DNA from: Duganella sp. Root1480D1
Lineage (GTDB): Bacteria; Pseudomonadota; Gammaproteobacteria; Burkholderiales; Burkholderiaceae_D
DNA: 64,000 bases
Assembly: GCF_001427305.1 (NCBI RefSeq)
Contig: NZ_LMFZ01000006.1
Span: 95,334 to 159,333 of the forward strand
Direction: 5' to 3'
The position numbers were made by a program, and so were the translations under genes. Shown piece after piece: positions 34,625-43,223 of this stretch. The notes beneath the pieces were generated by a model. That model ran no database searches and was not told where the DNA came from. It saw only the letters and a program-made list of their open reading frames with translations. Every line of letters begins with the position of its first letter. The stretch's first letter is position 1.

Positions 34625-35128
34625 ATGGCCCTCGCACTGAATATCCTGATCATCGTCCTGGCGCTGGTAACGCTGTATTTCCTGCTCAAAGGGGGCCCGA
34701 AAGGCGCGCCGGCGCCGGCGTGCAAACCAGTGGGCGGCTCCTACACGCCCCTGCCGCAGGGCGAGCCGGTGCACCACTGGACCGATGAGGGCCGCTTCCA
34801 GCTTGAAGTACTGGGCGAGTCGCGCTACTCCGACACCATTCGCAGCCTGGCCGGCGAGCATGGCGAAGCCGCAGCCAATGCCCACTACAAGGCCCTGCTG
34901 CTGGCGGACGATAACAATCCCTACGAAGACAAGGCAGTCGCCGTCTTCCTCAACAGCGAAATGGTCGGCTACCTGGCGCCGAAAGATGCCGCGGCCTTCC
35001 GCACCATGCTGGCGCGCCAGGAAATCACCGGCCAGCTCACGTCCACCGACGCCGTCATCCGCGGCGGCCAACTGTACGACGGCAAGCGCCTGGCGTATGC
35101 AGTGTGGCTGGATGTTAACTTGTCGTAA
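34625..35128 (+). CDS. HIRAN-like domain protein with N-terminal membrane anchor
   Basis: 167 residues. An N-terminal helix (ALNILIIVLALVTLYFLL) is followed by a Gly/Pro/Ala linker. A domain (about residues 58-165) has FQLEVLGESRYSDTIRSLAGEHG, NPYEDKAVAVFLNSEMVGYLAPKDAAAF and an end strand LAYAVWLDV. The V.GESxY...NPYDxxAVAV...GYLP pattern is that of HIRAN domains, usually found attached to helicases or nucleases where they bind DNA ends. Here there is no enzymatic partner, so the role is unclear. Confidence 0.75.
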   Translation: MALALNILIIVLALVTLYFLLKGGPKGAPAPACKPVGGSYTPLPQGEPVHHWTDEGRFQLEVLGESRYSDTIRSLAGEHGEAAANAHYKALLLADDNNPYEDKAVAVFLNSEMVGYLAPKDAAAFRTMLARQEITGQLTSTDAVIRGGQLYDGKRLAYAVWLDVNLS

Positions 35129-35152
35129 TCGCTCCACGCACAATTGAGTTTT

Positions 35153-35168
35153 TGGCATCGCTATGCCA
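35153..35168. other. Short perfect palindromic hairpin between the HIRAN-like and lipoprotein genes
   Basis: TGGCAT-CGCT-ATGCCA forms a 6-bp stem 25 bases after the HIRAN-like stop. The T-run precedes rather than follows it on the plus strand. It may be an operator or a weak terminator. Confidence 0.35.
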
Positions 35169-35211
35169 TATTGCGGCTTTATATTTTTGATAATTCCGCA
35201 AAAGGATGCCC

Positions 35212-35934
35212 ATGAAGACCAAAGTCGCCCTGCTGCTGCCAGTTCTGTTGCTGGCAGCATGCGCCAAGAAGCACCCGGAACCTGAGGCAGCACCGGCTGC
35301 TGCCCCGGCACCCGCCACTGCAGCCGCTGCCCCGGCTCCAGCCCCCGCCGCAGCACCGGCTCCGGCAGCCGCTGCCGCTCCAGCCGGCAACAATCCACTG
35401 CCAACGCCAGAGATTTCGACCGAAAACATGAGCGACGAGCAACGGGAAACCGCCAAGCGCCAGGCCAAGCTCGATTACTCGAATATGGAACAGGGCTATA
35501 TGGCCGATCCCGGCGCGCAGTGGGCCAGCGCTGCCACTGCCAGCTCGAACTACAGCGACAGCTACAACGCATCGAAAGCTACCGGCAAGGTCGATGGCAA
35601 CTACTGGTCCACGAAGGATACCGATATCGGCTTCGACTCGCTGGAAGTGTCCTTCGAAAAGCCGGTCAACGCGACCCAGTTGCGCGTGGCGGTGACCGAT
35701 TCCTATGGCCTGGAAGGCATCACCAAGGTGGAGCTGCAGGACATTGATGGCAAATGGAATACCGTCTGGTCCGGCGTGAACAGCGTGAAAGCCGACCATC
35801 GCGGCCCGCGCACCTGGTTCGTGCAGCCGATCGAGAAGACGGCCTACAAGGCCAAGGCAGCCCGTATCACCAAATCCAACAACATCACCACCACCCGTCT
35901 GCAGGTCGACGCGGTCCAACTGGTCGGCAGCTGA
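35212..35934 (+). CDS. Lipoprotein with Ala/Pro linker and discoidin-like domain
   Basis: 240 residues. A lipobox LLAAC at about residues 15-19 gives lipidation at Cys19. An Ala/Pro-rich spacer follows (about 26-62), then a folded domain with YMADPGAQWASAATASSNY...SLEVSFEKPVNATQLRVAVTDSYGLEGITKVELQD and a terminal TRLQVDAVQL strand. This is the jelly-roll pattern of F5/8-type carbohydrate-binding modules. The Ala/Pro spacer suggests the domain is held away from the membrane, perhaps across peptidoglycan. ATG 35212 is preferred: AAGG lies six bases upstream, whereas the ATG at 35206 abuts it. Confidence 0.8.
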   Translation: MKTKVALLLPVLLLAACAKKHPEPEAAPAAAPAPATAAAAPAPAPAAAPAPAAAAAPAGNNPLPTPEISTENMSDEQRETAKRQAKLDYSNMEQGYMADPGAQWASAATASSNYSDSYNASKATGKVDGNYWSTKDTDIGFDSLEVSFEKPVNATQLRVAVTDSYGLEGITKVELQDIDGKWNTVWSGVNSVKADHRGPRTWFVQPIEKTAYKAKAARITKSNNITTTRLQVDAVQLVGS

Positions 35935-35999
35935 TCGTAGATTGCGCCCTGCCTTTCCCGGCAGGCGTATCATGGTTCTGCTTCTTGCAGGAGGGAACC

Positions 36000-36233
36000 A
36001 TGGAACGCGAACGGGCAAAGGCAGGTGATGCGGTCCGGCCAATCGGCTGGCGCCATAAGATGCTGGTGATTCGCACCACGCCGGGCCCCACCGGCCGGAA
36101 CGATGACGAGGACGTGCTATGCCGCTGGCATGATAGCGACGGCGAACACCAGCAGACCTTCAAATCGGGACAACTTGAGATCCTGAACTCAGCCGCGCAA
36201 GCCCGCAACCCGCGCGGCCGCACCCTTATTTGA
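36000..36233 (+). CDS. Small YodC/DUF2158-like protein
   Basis: 77 residues with a strong GGAGGG Shine-Dalgarno. The core AGDAVRPIGWRHKMLVI...DEDVLCRWHDSDGEHQQTFKSGQLEIL follows the pattern of YodC/DUF2158 proteins (GDxVxxxxGxxxMxV...V.C.W.D..G....F....LE), a short SH3-like beta fold of unknown function. It lies 65 bases after the lipoprotein gene on the same strand. The longer upstream reading of the frame overlaps that gene and is not used. Confidence 0.65.
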   Translation: MERERAKAGDAVRPIGWRHKMLVIRTTPGPTGRNDDEDVLCRWHDSDGEHQQTFKSGQLEILNSAAQARNPRGRTLI

Positions 36234-36247
36234 GCCAGCGCACGCGG

Positions 36248-37126
36248 TTAGCGTGACGCGTATATTCCGGCAATCTCTCCGGTTTCGACTTCAATGTCGC
36301 ACTGAAATTGTTCCGTGCCGCCCGGGCCGGACGTTTGAAAGACGACACCAAAGCAGTCATCGGCATCCGTTATCGCAGGTTCAAACCACACGAATTCCCC
36401 CACGCGCTGAACGCCATTAATCGATAGCTTGCCGCTGACGGAATACTCCAGGTAACCTTCGGCATCCACCACCACCAGGCGATGTTGCGCTTGTCCAGCG
36501 TCCACAACGTTTTCAATCAATGCGATATGGCGGCGCCCAGGAAGGACTTTCGCCAGCACTCCGTTCGGAAAGTCCAAACTGAAGTCCTCGTTGTCATATG
36601 TCCAGCGAATATGCGTTATCTTTTGCGGTTCCCAGCCCGACTCCATCACCAGCTTTACCAGGTCCGTGCCTTCGGGAATTTCATTTCCATCGAGACGGCG
36701 CTCCACAAAGGATTCGATTAATGCTTCCTTGAAGTTGGGATCGACATAAGGAAAGCTGCCAATGAAGATTGGATCGTCCGCAATTGGGCGCTGGACTTCA
36801 GCCGGATCGTAATCAAAATCGTATTGAAGCGTAACCCAGCGCGCTTGTTCCAGGCCACGCTTGGATGCTGCAGCCAAAGCCACATCGACAAAGGATTCCG
36901 AATAGGATGCACTTTCCAGGAGTGCTCGCAAGTCGGACGGCTGGAAACTGTTGAAGCTCTCCTGGTCGCTCAAGCGGTAATAACCGACTCCGCACAGGTC
37001 TTGCAGAATATCCAGGCCCGGGATGCCCTTTTTACCTCCAAGGCCAACCCAGACAGATACCAAGCCTCTTTTATCGAACCCCTGGCTGTAAAAGTCATCG
37101 TCATCAGAATAGTCCCTGGTCGCCAT
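36248..37126 (-). CDS. Imm22-like immunity protein, two-domain
   Basis: 292 residues. The N-terminal half resembles Imm22 (DUF4284): GLVSVWVGLGGKKG, a YxxSxxESFNSFQ helix, DLRALLESASYSESFVDVALAAASKRG, WVTLQYDFDYDP and an end FIGSFPYV. The C-terminal half (about 160-292) is beta-rich with HIRWTYDNEDFSLDFPNGVL and LVVVDAEGYLEYSVSG, not recognised. Imm22 proteins neutralise polymorphic toxins. No toxin gene is next to it: neighbours are a small YodC-like gene and a DUF4197 gene. Base composition is lower in GC than its surroundings, which may mark horizontal gain. Confidence 0.65.
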   Translation of the reverse strand: MATRDYSDDDDFYSQGFDKRGLVSVWVGLGGKKGIPGLDILQDLCGVGYYRLSDQESFNSFQPSDLRALLESASYSESFVDVALAAASKRGLEQARWVTLQYDFDYDPAEVQRPIADDPIFIGSFPYVDPNFKEALIESFVERRLDGNEIPEGTDLVKLVMESGWEPQKITHIRWTYDNEDFSLDFPNGVLAKVLPGRRHIALIENVVDAGQAQHRLVVVDAEGYLEYSVSGKLSINGVQRVGEFVWFEPAITDADDCFGVVFQTSGPGGTEQFQCDIEVETGEIAGIYASR

Positions 37127-37159
37127 TTTCCCTCGCCATTTGCTTTGTGCCGCTTGCGC

Positions 37160-37849
37160 TTATTTGAGCAGGCCGAAGACTTTGGAAATCGCCTTGCTGC
37201 CGTAGGACACCGGGTTTTCACGGATCTTCTTCTCTTCTTCGCCGATCATCAGGAACAGGCCATCCAGCGCGCGCTGGGTGACGTAGCTTTCCACCGTCGC
37301 CTGCTCCTCGCTCGCCAAACCGAACTTGGTGGCTTGCGCCATCGCGCTATTGAACTGGCCGGACAGCTTGGACTTGTCCGTTACGCCTTTCACGATCGGC
37401 TTGAATTTCACTGCCAGCGGCGCAGCGGTCTTCTCTTTGAAGAAATCAGTGACCGATGTTTCGCCGCCAGTCAGGATCGCCTTCGCATCGCTCAGCGTCA
37501 TCGATTTGACCGCGTTTACCAGCAGCGGTTTCGCCAGTGGGACGGTTTGTTCGGCAGCGCGGTTCATGGCGGTTTCCAGCTCATCCAATTGTTCTCCGCG
37601 GCCGGTCATTTCCAGAATCGGGCGGGCTTTTTCCAGCACGCGCGGCAGCTTGATACGCACAGCATCGTTGTTCAGGAAGCCGCCTTCAACACCCAGCTTG
37701 CCCACCGCGGCTACCGAACCGGCTTCCAGCGCGGCTTTCAGGCCACCGCCCGCTTCCTTCTCGGTCAAAGCGTCCAACGGGTTTGCAAAAGCGCTGGCGG
37801 CGAGCGCCAGGCCGGCCAGCAGGGTGGATACTTGTTTTGTGATGCTCAT
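37160..37849 (-). CDS. DUF4197 domain protein, exported
   Basis: 229 residues. A signal peptide (KQVSTLLAGLALAASAFA) is followed by LTEKEAGGGLKAALEAGSVAAVGKLG, VRIKLPRVLEKARPIL and LSDAKAILTGGETSVTDFFKEKTAAPL. These are helical segments typical of DUF4197, a periplasmic family of unknown function. A strong start and a clean stop define a single gene. It is followed on the minus strand by the immunity protein with a 33-base gap. Confidence 0.85.
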   Translation of the reverse strand: MSITKQVSTLLAGLALAASAFANPLDALTEKEAGGGLKAALEAGSVAAVGKLGVEGGFLNNDAVRIKLPRVLEKARPILEMTGRGEQLDELETAMNRAAEQTVPLAKPLLVNAVKSMTLSDAKAILTGGETSVTDFFKEKTAAPLAVKFKPIVKGVTDKSKLSGQFNSAMAQATKFGLASEEQATVESYVTQRALDGLFLMIGEEEKKIRENPVSYGSKAISKVFGLLK

Positions 37850-37864
37850 GGCGCAGCTCCTTGG

Positions 37865-38770
37865 TTACAAAGTCTCAACCCTACCATATGCAGGACGCTT
37901 CCATACAAGACTCGCCACCGCTGCGAGCACGCAAGCCATGCCGGTAAGTTGCAGGCCCGTGATGGCTTCATGCAGGATGGTGTTGGCCAGGAGCGTAGCG
38001 GAGATCGGCGACAAGGCCGTGAACAAGGCCGCCTCCGTCCCGCTTACGCGCGCCGACCCGGCGTACCACAGCACGAAGCCCAGCACCGTCGGCACCAGCG
38101 CGTAATACAGCACCGCCTGCAATGCGCTGGCGCTTATGCTGATCTGCCACGGCTGCTCGATGGCCAGCGAGGCGCCGCCGGCAAGCAGCAGTCCCAAGGC
38201 ACACATCAAAGTCGACAGCGGCAACGCTTCAATCGGCGCGCGCAGGCGCTTGTTCAGCAGGATGAAGAACGACTCGCACGCTACGGCAGCCAGTACCAGC
38301 AGCATTCCGAGCATTTGCCCAGCATCACGCCCCGCGCCAGGCGCAGTGGGCCAATTGACACCGCTCGCCACCAGCACTCCAAGCGCCGCCAATGCGATTG
38401 CGGCCAGCAGCCGCACCGTCGGCCGCTCCCCAAGCCCCACCACCGCAAATGCTGCCGACACAATCGGCAGCGTGCCAACCAATACGCCCGCCGTAGCCGC
38501 GCTGGTGAACGACATCCCTGAAATCAGCAGCACCGTGTAGCCGACGCTTCCCGCGCCGGCTTGCAGCACCAGCAAAGCAGCATCGCGCCGCCCTATACGC
38601 GGCCAGCGCGACCGCAACACCCAGCACAAGGCAAGGAACACCGGCAGCGCCACCATGAATCGCAATGCCGTCGCCGTGAACGGCGGCAGTCCCGACGCGA
38701 TCACCTTGCTGGCCACGACCGTGCTGCCGACCGTCACCATCGCCAGCGCACAATACAGATATCCCACCAT
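37865..38770 (-). CDS. EamA/DMT-family transporter
   Basis: 301 residues with ten hydrophobic helices. The first begins MVGYLYCALAMVTVGSTVVASKVIASGLPPFTATALRF, and the second EamA repeat has ALQAVLYYALVPTVLGFVLWYAGSARVSGTEAALFTALSPISATLLA. This is the DMT exporter pattern with the conserved LxPxxA near the end. It is transcribed toward DUF4197, 15 bases upstream, and preceded by an AraC gene on the same strand (47-base gap), which may control it. The substrate is unknown. Confidence 0.87.
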   Translation of the reverse strand: MVGYLYCALAMVTVGSTVVASKVIASGLPPFTATALRFMVALPVFLALCWVLRSRWPRIGRRDAALLVLQAGAGSVGYTVLLISGMSFTSAATAGVLVGTLPIVSAAFAVVGLGERPTVRLLAAIALAALGVLVASGVNWPTAPGAGRDAGQMLGMLLVLAAVACESFFILLNKRLRAPIEALPLSTLMCALGLLLAGGASLAIEQPWQISISASALQAVLYYALVPTVLGFVLWYAGSARVSGTEAALFTALSPISATLLANTILHEAITGLQLTGMACVLAAVASLVWKRPAYGRVETL

Positions 38771-38817
38771 TCGCCGCCTCCATGAACGAAAGCTGAAGGC
38801 TAAACCATCCGGCGAAT

Positions 38818-39627
38818 TCAGGTCTTGAACGAAATTGCAAACGCGCCGGGGGCGACGCCATATTTACGGGTGAATATGCGGGTCATATGGCTCTGGTCAG
38901 CGAAACCGCTGGCAGCAGCGGCATCGGCCAGTCCCATGCCACCCGCAATCAGGCGGCGCGCCAGCAGGATTCGGCGATGCAGGAGGAAGGCATGCGGCGT
39001 GAAGCCCGTGTTGCGGGCGAAAGAACGCACCAATTGGAAGCGGCTCAAGCCACAAGCATCGGCCAGCTCGGCAAGCGACCAGTCGGCCAGGGGATCGTCT
39101 TCCATCATCGACCGCGCGACTGCGGTGGGGGCAGCAGTTCGCGTGGCAGCCGCGCGGCGGCGGAGCATGGTTTGCGACATCAGCTCAAGCAAGTGGTGCT
39201 CAGCCGCCAGCCGGGCTCCCGGCAGTGCCGATGTGGCTGCGGCGTATGCGCGCATAAAGCCTGCCGCCAGTGCAGTATCCGGCAGCACCGGCGCCTTGAA
39301 TTCAAGCGAGGTGCCGCCAATGCCAGGATCTGCTTCGCGCAGCAGTTCCGCCGCAAAGCCGGGTTCCAGATACAGCATCTTCCAGCTTCGCCCACCGTCG
39401 CCAAGTGGCGCGCCATCGTGGACTTCGTTCGGATTCACCGTAATCACATCGCCCGCGCAAGCCTCCACCATACCGCAACCGCTGAAGGACTTCGATCCGC
39501 CATGCGTGAGCAGGCCGATGCCAAACTGTTCGTGGGTATGCCGGGAAAAGGACTGGCTGCTCTGCGCTTCCACCGCCTGGATGCGTGCATCACCGCACGG
39601 TAACACCTGGAAGTTCGCTTTGGCCAT
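38818..39627 (-). CDS. AraC-family transcriptional regulator
   Basis: 269 residues. The N-terminal cupin (about 1-140) has SFSRHTHEQFGIGLLTHGGSKSF and MVEACAGDVITVNPNEVHDG, typical of AraC sensors that sit next to DMT/LysE exporters. The C-terminal helix-turn-helix pair is WSLAELADACGLSRFQLVRSFARNTGFTPHAFLLHRRILLARRLIAGG and LADAAAASGFADQSHMTRIFTRKYGVAPGAF. Only 14 bases separate its ATG from the CCA end of tRNA-Gly on the same strand, so the two might be co-transcribed. The start codon has a poor Shine-Dalgarno. The likely target is the adjacent EamA transporter. Confidence 0.88.
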   Translation of the reverse strand: MAKANFQVLPCGDARIQAVEAQSSQSFSRHTHEQFGIGLLTHGGSKSFSGCGMVEACAGDVITVNPNEVHDGAPLGDGGRSWKMLYLEPGFAAELLREADPGIGGTSLEFKAPVLPDTALAAGFMRAYAAATSALPGARLAAEHHLLELMSQTMLRRRAAATRTAAPTAVARSMMEDDPLADWSLAELADACGLSRFQLVRSFARNTGFTPHAFLLHRRILLARRLIAGGMGLADAAAASGFADQSHMTRIFTRKYGVAPGAFAISFKT

Positions 39628-39641
39628 GGTCAAAGAGGGAT

Positions 39642-39715
39642 TGGAGCGGGTGAAGGGAATCGAACCCTCGTATGAAGCTTGGGAAGCTGCCGTTCTACCA
39701 TTGAACTACACCCGC
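39642..39715 (-). tRNA. tRNA-Gly (anticodon CCC)
   Basis: Minus strand. It has a 7-bp acceptor stem (GCGGGTG/CACCCGC), a D-arm GTTCAATGGTAGAAC, an anticodon loop TTCCCAA giving anticodon CCC, a T-arm with GGTTCGATTCC, the discriminator T and an encoded CCA. It closely resembles E. coli glyU. The anticodon stem GCAGC/GCTTC has one C-U mismatch at position 28-42. Confidence 0.95.
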
Positions 39716-39794
39716 ATGCCACGCATTCTATGCGGCTTTGACCAAAGTTGGCAAGAAGGACACTCGATGATGTCCTTCTTGGCACCTCGAAGCC

Positions 39795-41309
39795 TTATTG
39801 AATGAACGGCCAGCCGTCGGCAGTGAAGCCGAGCGTATTGATGCCCAGCGTCGCACGCCCGCCGTTATTGCCGTCGTAGTAGTGGTAGACGTAGGTAGGC
39901 TTATTGCCATTCCCCGCGTCGGTGAACACGCTGCCGCCGCCAGGGCCAATGATATTGCCGTGGGTGCTGAGCAGGATGGTGCCGCCGCCTGCGGTCAGCG
40001 CGACGCCGCCGCGATCCACGTATGGTCCGGTCACGCTGGTCGAACGGCCGACGATGGTGCGGTAGGTGCTGGTCGATCCCTTGCAGCATTCATTGATCGG
40101 CGCGAAATAGTAGTAATAGCCGTTGTAGTAGTAGATGAACGGCCCTTCTTCGCCGGCCGATGGCGTGCCACGCTTGGCCACGGTGTACACCGGTGCATTC
40201 GCTTTGATCAGGCCATTGGCGGGATCAAGCTGCACCAGGTGCGTGCCATCGGTCCACGAACCCCATGCCATCCACCAGTTGCCGCTGGCATCGCGGAACG
40301 GTGCCGGGTCGATCGCGTTGTCGGTGGTCGCCCAGAAACCTGGCGGTGGCGAAGTGGTGGTACTGTTCCAGGACTTGGTGACGAAGCCTTTGTCGGTCCA
40401 CGGTCCTTGTGGCGAGGCGCTGGTTGCAACGCCGATCACGGCCTCTGCACCGGTGCTGGGCAGGTACGGAATCGAGTAATACTGATAGTAAGTGCCATTC
40501 ACCACCATCAGGCTCGGCGCCCAGACATCGGTATTGGCGCCATTGTTCCACCCCTTCGGCGTCTGCAGGCCACTCCAGGAACTGAAGTCCGGCCCGATTG
40601 GAGGGCAATTCGGCGCGTAGCCGCCCATCTGGGCGCTGGTGCAATTGGTGTAATTCGTGAAGTTGACGCCATCGGTGGAAGTGGCCAGGGTCTGGTGCGA
40701 ACCATATAGCCAGTATTTGCCGCTGGTATCGCGCAGCATGTAAGGGTCGTGGACGAAGATGCCGTTGCCTGCGACCGCGCGCGGCGCAGGATAAGGGCTT
40801 GCCCCGGTGTTTACCAATTGCCATTCCTGGCAGGTGCAGCCAGTCAGCCCCCACTGGTCGATAGTGGCGGTATTGGCAGTACTGGCCATGTACACGTCCA
40901 GGTACTTGCCGCTGTTGACGTTCTGGATCAGGAAGTTGCCGCTCGCCGCCTGCGTGACGATCCACAAATGATCCGAGGTGCCGTTGTCGGCCCATTGGAC
41001 GACCTGCGCGCCGTCGGCGGTTGATGCATTGGTCACGCCTAGCACCTGGTGCGTCAGCATGTTCTCAATGTTGTAGCGCCCATTCCCCATCGGCATGAAG
41101 TGCCACAAATGGTCGGCGGTGCCATTGTCGGCCCACTGGATGACTTTTGAACCGGCGGCCTGGCTGGCACCATCGATGCCTAATACCAGGCCGCTGTTAA
41201 CGTTCTTGATCTTGTACTGCACGCTCGTATTGATCGTGATCGGAGTGGCTGCGTATGCGGAAAACACCATGCCGATCAGCATGGCGAAACATGACAGAAG
41301 TCTCTTCAT
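39795..41309 (-). CDS. GH43-type arabinanase-like glycosidase with N-terminal ricin-type module
   Basis: 504 residues. After a signal peptide (MKRLLSCFAMLIGMVFSAYA) there is a ricin-type beta-trefoil (about residues 25-150) with three QxW-like repeats (IQWADNGTADHLW, VQWADNGTSDHLW, DQWGLTG...EW). A GH43 five-bladed propeller follows: FVHDPYMLRD (Asp general base), DVWAPS, DNAIDPAPFRDASGNWWM and EEGPFIYYYNG (Glu). This order suggests an exported endo-arabinanase or related enzyme. The substrate is inferred from fold only. ATG 41309 has AAGGAGA six bases upstream. It stands alone. Confidence 0.88.
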   Translation of the reverse strand: MKRLLSCFAMLIGMVFSAYAATPITINTSVQYKIKNVNSGLVLGIDGASQAAGSKVIQWADNGTADHLWHFMPMGNGRYNIENMLTHQVLGVTNASTADGAQVVQWADNGTSDHLWIVTQAASGNFLIQNVNSGKYLDVYMASTANTATIDQWGLTGCTCQEWQLVNTGASPYPAPRAVAGNGIFVHDPYMLRDTSGKYWLYGSHQTLATSTDGVNFTNYTNCTSAQMGGYAPNCPPIGPDFSSWSGLQTPKGWNNGANTDVWAPSLMVVNGTYYQYYSIPYLPSTGAEAVIGVATSASPQGPWTDKGFVTKSWNSTTTSPPPGFWATTDNAIDPAPFRDASGNWWMAWGSWTDGTHLVQLDPANGLIKANAPVYTVAKRGTPSAGEEGPFIYYYNGYYYYFAPINECCKGSTSTYRTIVGRSTSVTGPYVDRGGVALTAGGGTILLSTHGNIIGPGGGSVFTDAGNGNKPTYVYHYYDGNNGGRATLGINTLGFTADGWPFIQ

Positions 41310-41427
41310 AGATGGTCTCCTTGGAGTTTTTTTAACTGCCATACCATCCTAGACACTTGCCTGCGCGGCCACCAATCGTATCTTTTATGCCTGCAATACC
41401 CCTTTCGATATCACGGTTATTTAATTT

Positions 41428-41835
41428 TTAAGTTTGTCCGAACAATCCGCCCAGTGCAGCGCCAAGGCCGCCTCCCGCATCAGGGATGGTGCCGCCGGGC
41501 GTGAGCTTGTCGACCACTTGCGGCAGCAATTGCGCCAGGTGGCCGGCGACATCTTGCGTGTTGAGGCCAAGGCGGCTGGCGATGGCTTGCACTTGTTCGC
41601 TGCCCAGCACGGCCTGGATCTGCTCCGCACTGATGGACTGGTTGGCGCCAGTGCCAACCCAGGAGGCGATCACGCCGCCCATGCCGCCCTGCTCGAACGT
41701 CGTAACCAGGCCTTGCAGGCCGCCGGTCCTGGGATCGTTTAGCATCGTGGTTACCGCATCCAGCATTCCTTCCGGATGATTACCGCCTGTGAACTGGCTC
41801 AGCACTTCGCCTGCCAGCGAATCGAGAATACCCAT
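41428..41835 (-). CDS. YidB-family protein (DUF937)
   Basis: 135 residues. The pattern is MGILDSLAGEVLSQFTGG, then LVTTFEQGGMGGVIASWVGTGANQSISAEQIQAVLGSEQVQAIASRLGLNTQDVAGHLAQLLPQVVDKLTPGG and a Gly-rich tail. This is YidB/DUF937; YidB is of unknown function. AGGAGGT is well spaced to ATG 41835. It is single and convergent to nothing close; the GH43 gene starts downstream on the same strand after 119 bases. Confidence 0.9.
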   Translation of the reverse strand: MGILDSLAGEVLSQFTGGNHPEGMLDAVTTMLNDPRTGGLQGLVTTFEQGGMGGVIASWVGTGANQSISAEQIQAVLGSEQVQAIASRLGLNTQDVAGHLAQLLPQVVDKLTPGGTIPDAGGGLGAALGGLFGQT

Positions 41836-41987
41836 GGCACACCTCCTCATATGAAACAGCGACTACCAACAGTATCACAACAGGCTCTGTGTCCGAATGT
41901 AACGTTGTATCTCCCATTGAAAATTCACCCTGCGACCGGCGCCAAAGGTGCAAAATGCCCGGACCAAATCAACCGGATGGACCACCC

Positions 41988-43223
41988 ATGAAACCAACCG
42001 TAGCCCTCAGCATCGCTCTGGCCTTCGCGGCAAACATCGCTCACGCACAAACCGATCCAGTCTCCACACTGGTAGGCCAGCTCGAACTGGAAAAGTACAA
42101 GGCCACCATCAAGAGCCTGACCAGGTTCGGCGACCGCCGCCAGGGCACGGAGCGCAATCGCCAGGCGCTGGACTGGATCGAGGCGCAGTTGAAGGCGTAT
42201 GGATGTTCCAACGTAGAGCGCCTGCAGTACCAGTTCACCGAACCAGCCACGCGTGGCAAGCCCGCGGTGGCGGCAGGCGGCGGCGCGGGCGGTCCGCCGG
42301 GCCAGGGCGGCAGCACGCTGTTCGGCAACCGTGCTCCAACCGGCGTGAACACCGATCCAATGAAACAGCCGGATGAGCGCCTGCGCGCGCTCAACGCGGA
42401 ACAGACGCCGCAAGGCACTTCGCTGCGCGAGAACGTCTACTGCACCAAGATCGGCAAGACCCGTCCCGATGAAATGTACATCGTCAGCGCCCACATGGAC
42501 GGCATCGGCTTTGGCGAGGCCGCCAACGACGACGGCTCCGGTACCGCACTGGTAATGGAGCTGGCCCGTATCTTCAACGCACCGGGCGTGGAGACCGATC
42601 GCTCGATCCGCTTCGCCTTGTGGAACAATGAGGAGACCGGCTTGAACGGTGCTGCCGCTTATGTCGAGCAGCGCAAGAACCTGCAAGGCATCGAGTCGCC
42701 GAAAGGCTCGGGCAAATATCCCGAGCCGCGCTGGCTGGGCATGATCCAGCACGACATGATGATGTTCGATCATGGCATGCCGGTCCCGAAACTCGATGAC
42801 GCGGGCAAGCCGGTGCTGGATGCCAAAGGCCATCCAGTCTACGTGCTGCCGAAAGAACAGCGTGCGGAAGCGGACGTGAACATCGAGTTCCAGTCCAACT
42901 CGAAACAGGCCGAAGCTTCAGCCAGGCTGGCGTGGGACTTCCGTGCCGCGAACGACAAGTATGCGACCAACTACCCGGCCGCGGTTGGCTTCCATATGAC
43001 CAATACCGACTCCACGCCATTCATGGACCTGGTGCCTTCGATTTCACTGCGCGAGAACGAGCGCGGGCAGCAAATCGGCTCCGGATGGAATCCGCACTGG
43101 CACCAGCCAACCGACCTGTATTCGAACTATTCGGACAAGGACTTCCTGCTTGGTCTGAACGCGGCACAGACCACGCTGGCCGGCGTGGCCAGGCTGGTCG
43201 GCGCCAAGGTAGTCAAGCCTTAA
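41988..43223 (+). CDS. M28-family peptidase, exported
   Basis: 411 residues. The signal peptide MKPTVALSIALAFAANIAHA precedes a propeptide-like region. The M28 zinc motifs are VSAHMDGIGF (His/Asp), ANDDGSGTALVMEL (bridging Asp) and LWNNEETGLNGA (catalytic Glu pair). IQHDMMMFDHG and GWNPHWHQPTDLYS supply the remaining ligands. The protein is longer than the M28 gene at 10.1 kb, with a 30-residue Gly/Pro-rich insertion after about residue 88. Its stop overlaps the convergent LysR gene by four bases. Confidence 0.88.
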   Translation: MKPTVALSIALAFAANIAHAQTDPVSTLVGQLELEKYKATIKSLTRFGDRRQGTERNRQALDWIEAQLKAYGCSNVERLQYQFTEPATRGKPAVAAGGGAGGPPGQGGSTLFGNRAPTGVNTDPMKQPDERLRALNAEQTPQGTSLRENVYCTKIGKTRPDEMYIVSAHMDGIGFGEAANDDGSGTALVMELARIFNAPGVETDRSIRFALWNNEETGLNGAAAYVEQRKNLQGIESPKGSGKYPEPRWLGMIQHDMMMFDHGMPVPKLDDAGKPVLDAKGHPVYVLPKEQRAEADVNIEFQSNSKQAEASARLAWDFRAANDKYATNYPAAVGFHMTNTDSTPFMDLVPSISLRENERGQQIGSGWNPHWHQPTDLYSNYSDKDFLLGLNAAQTTLAGVARLVGAKVVKP

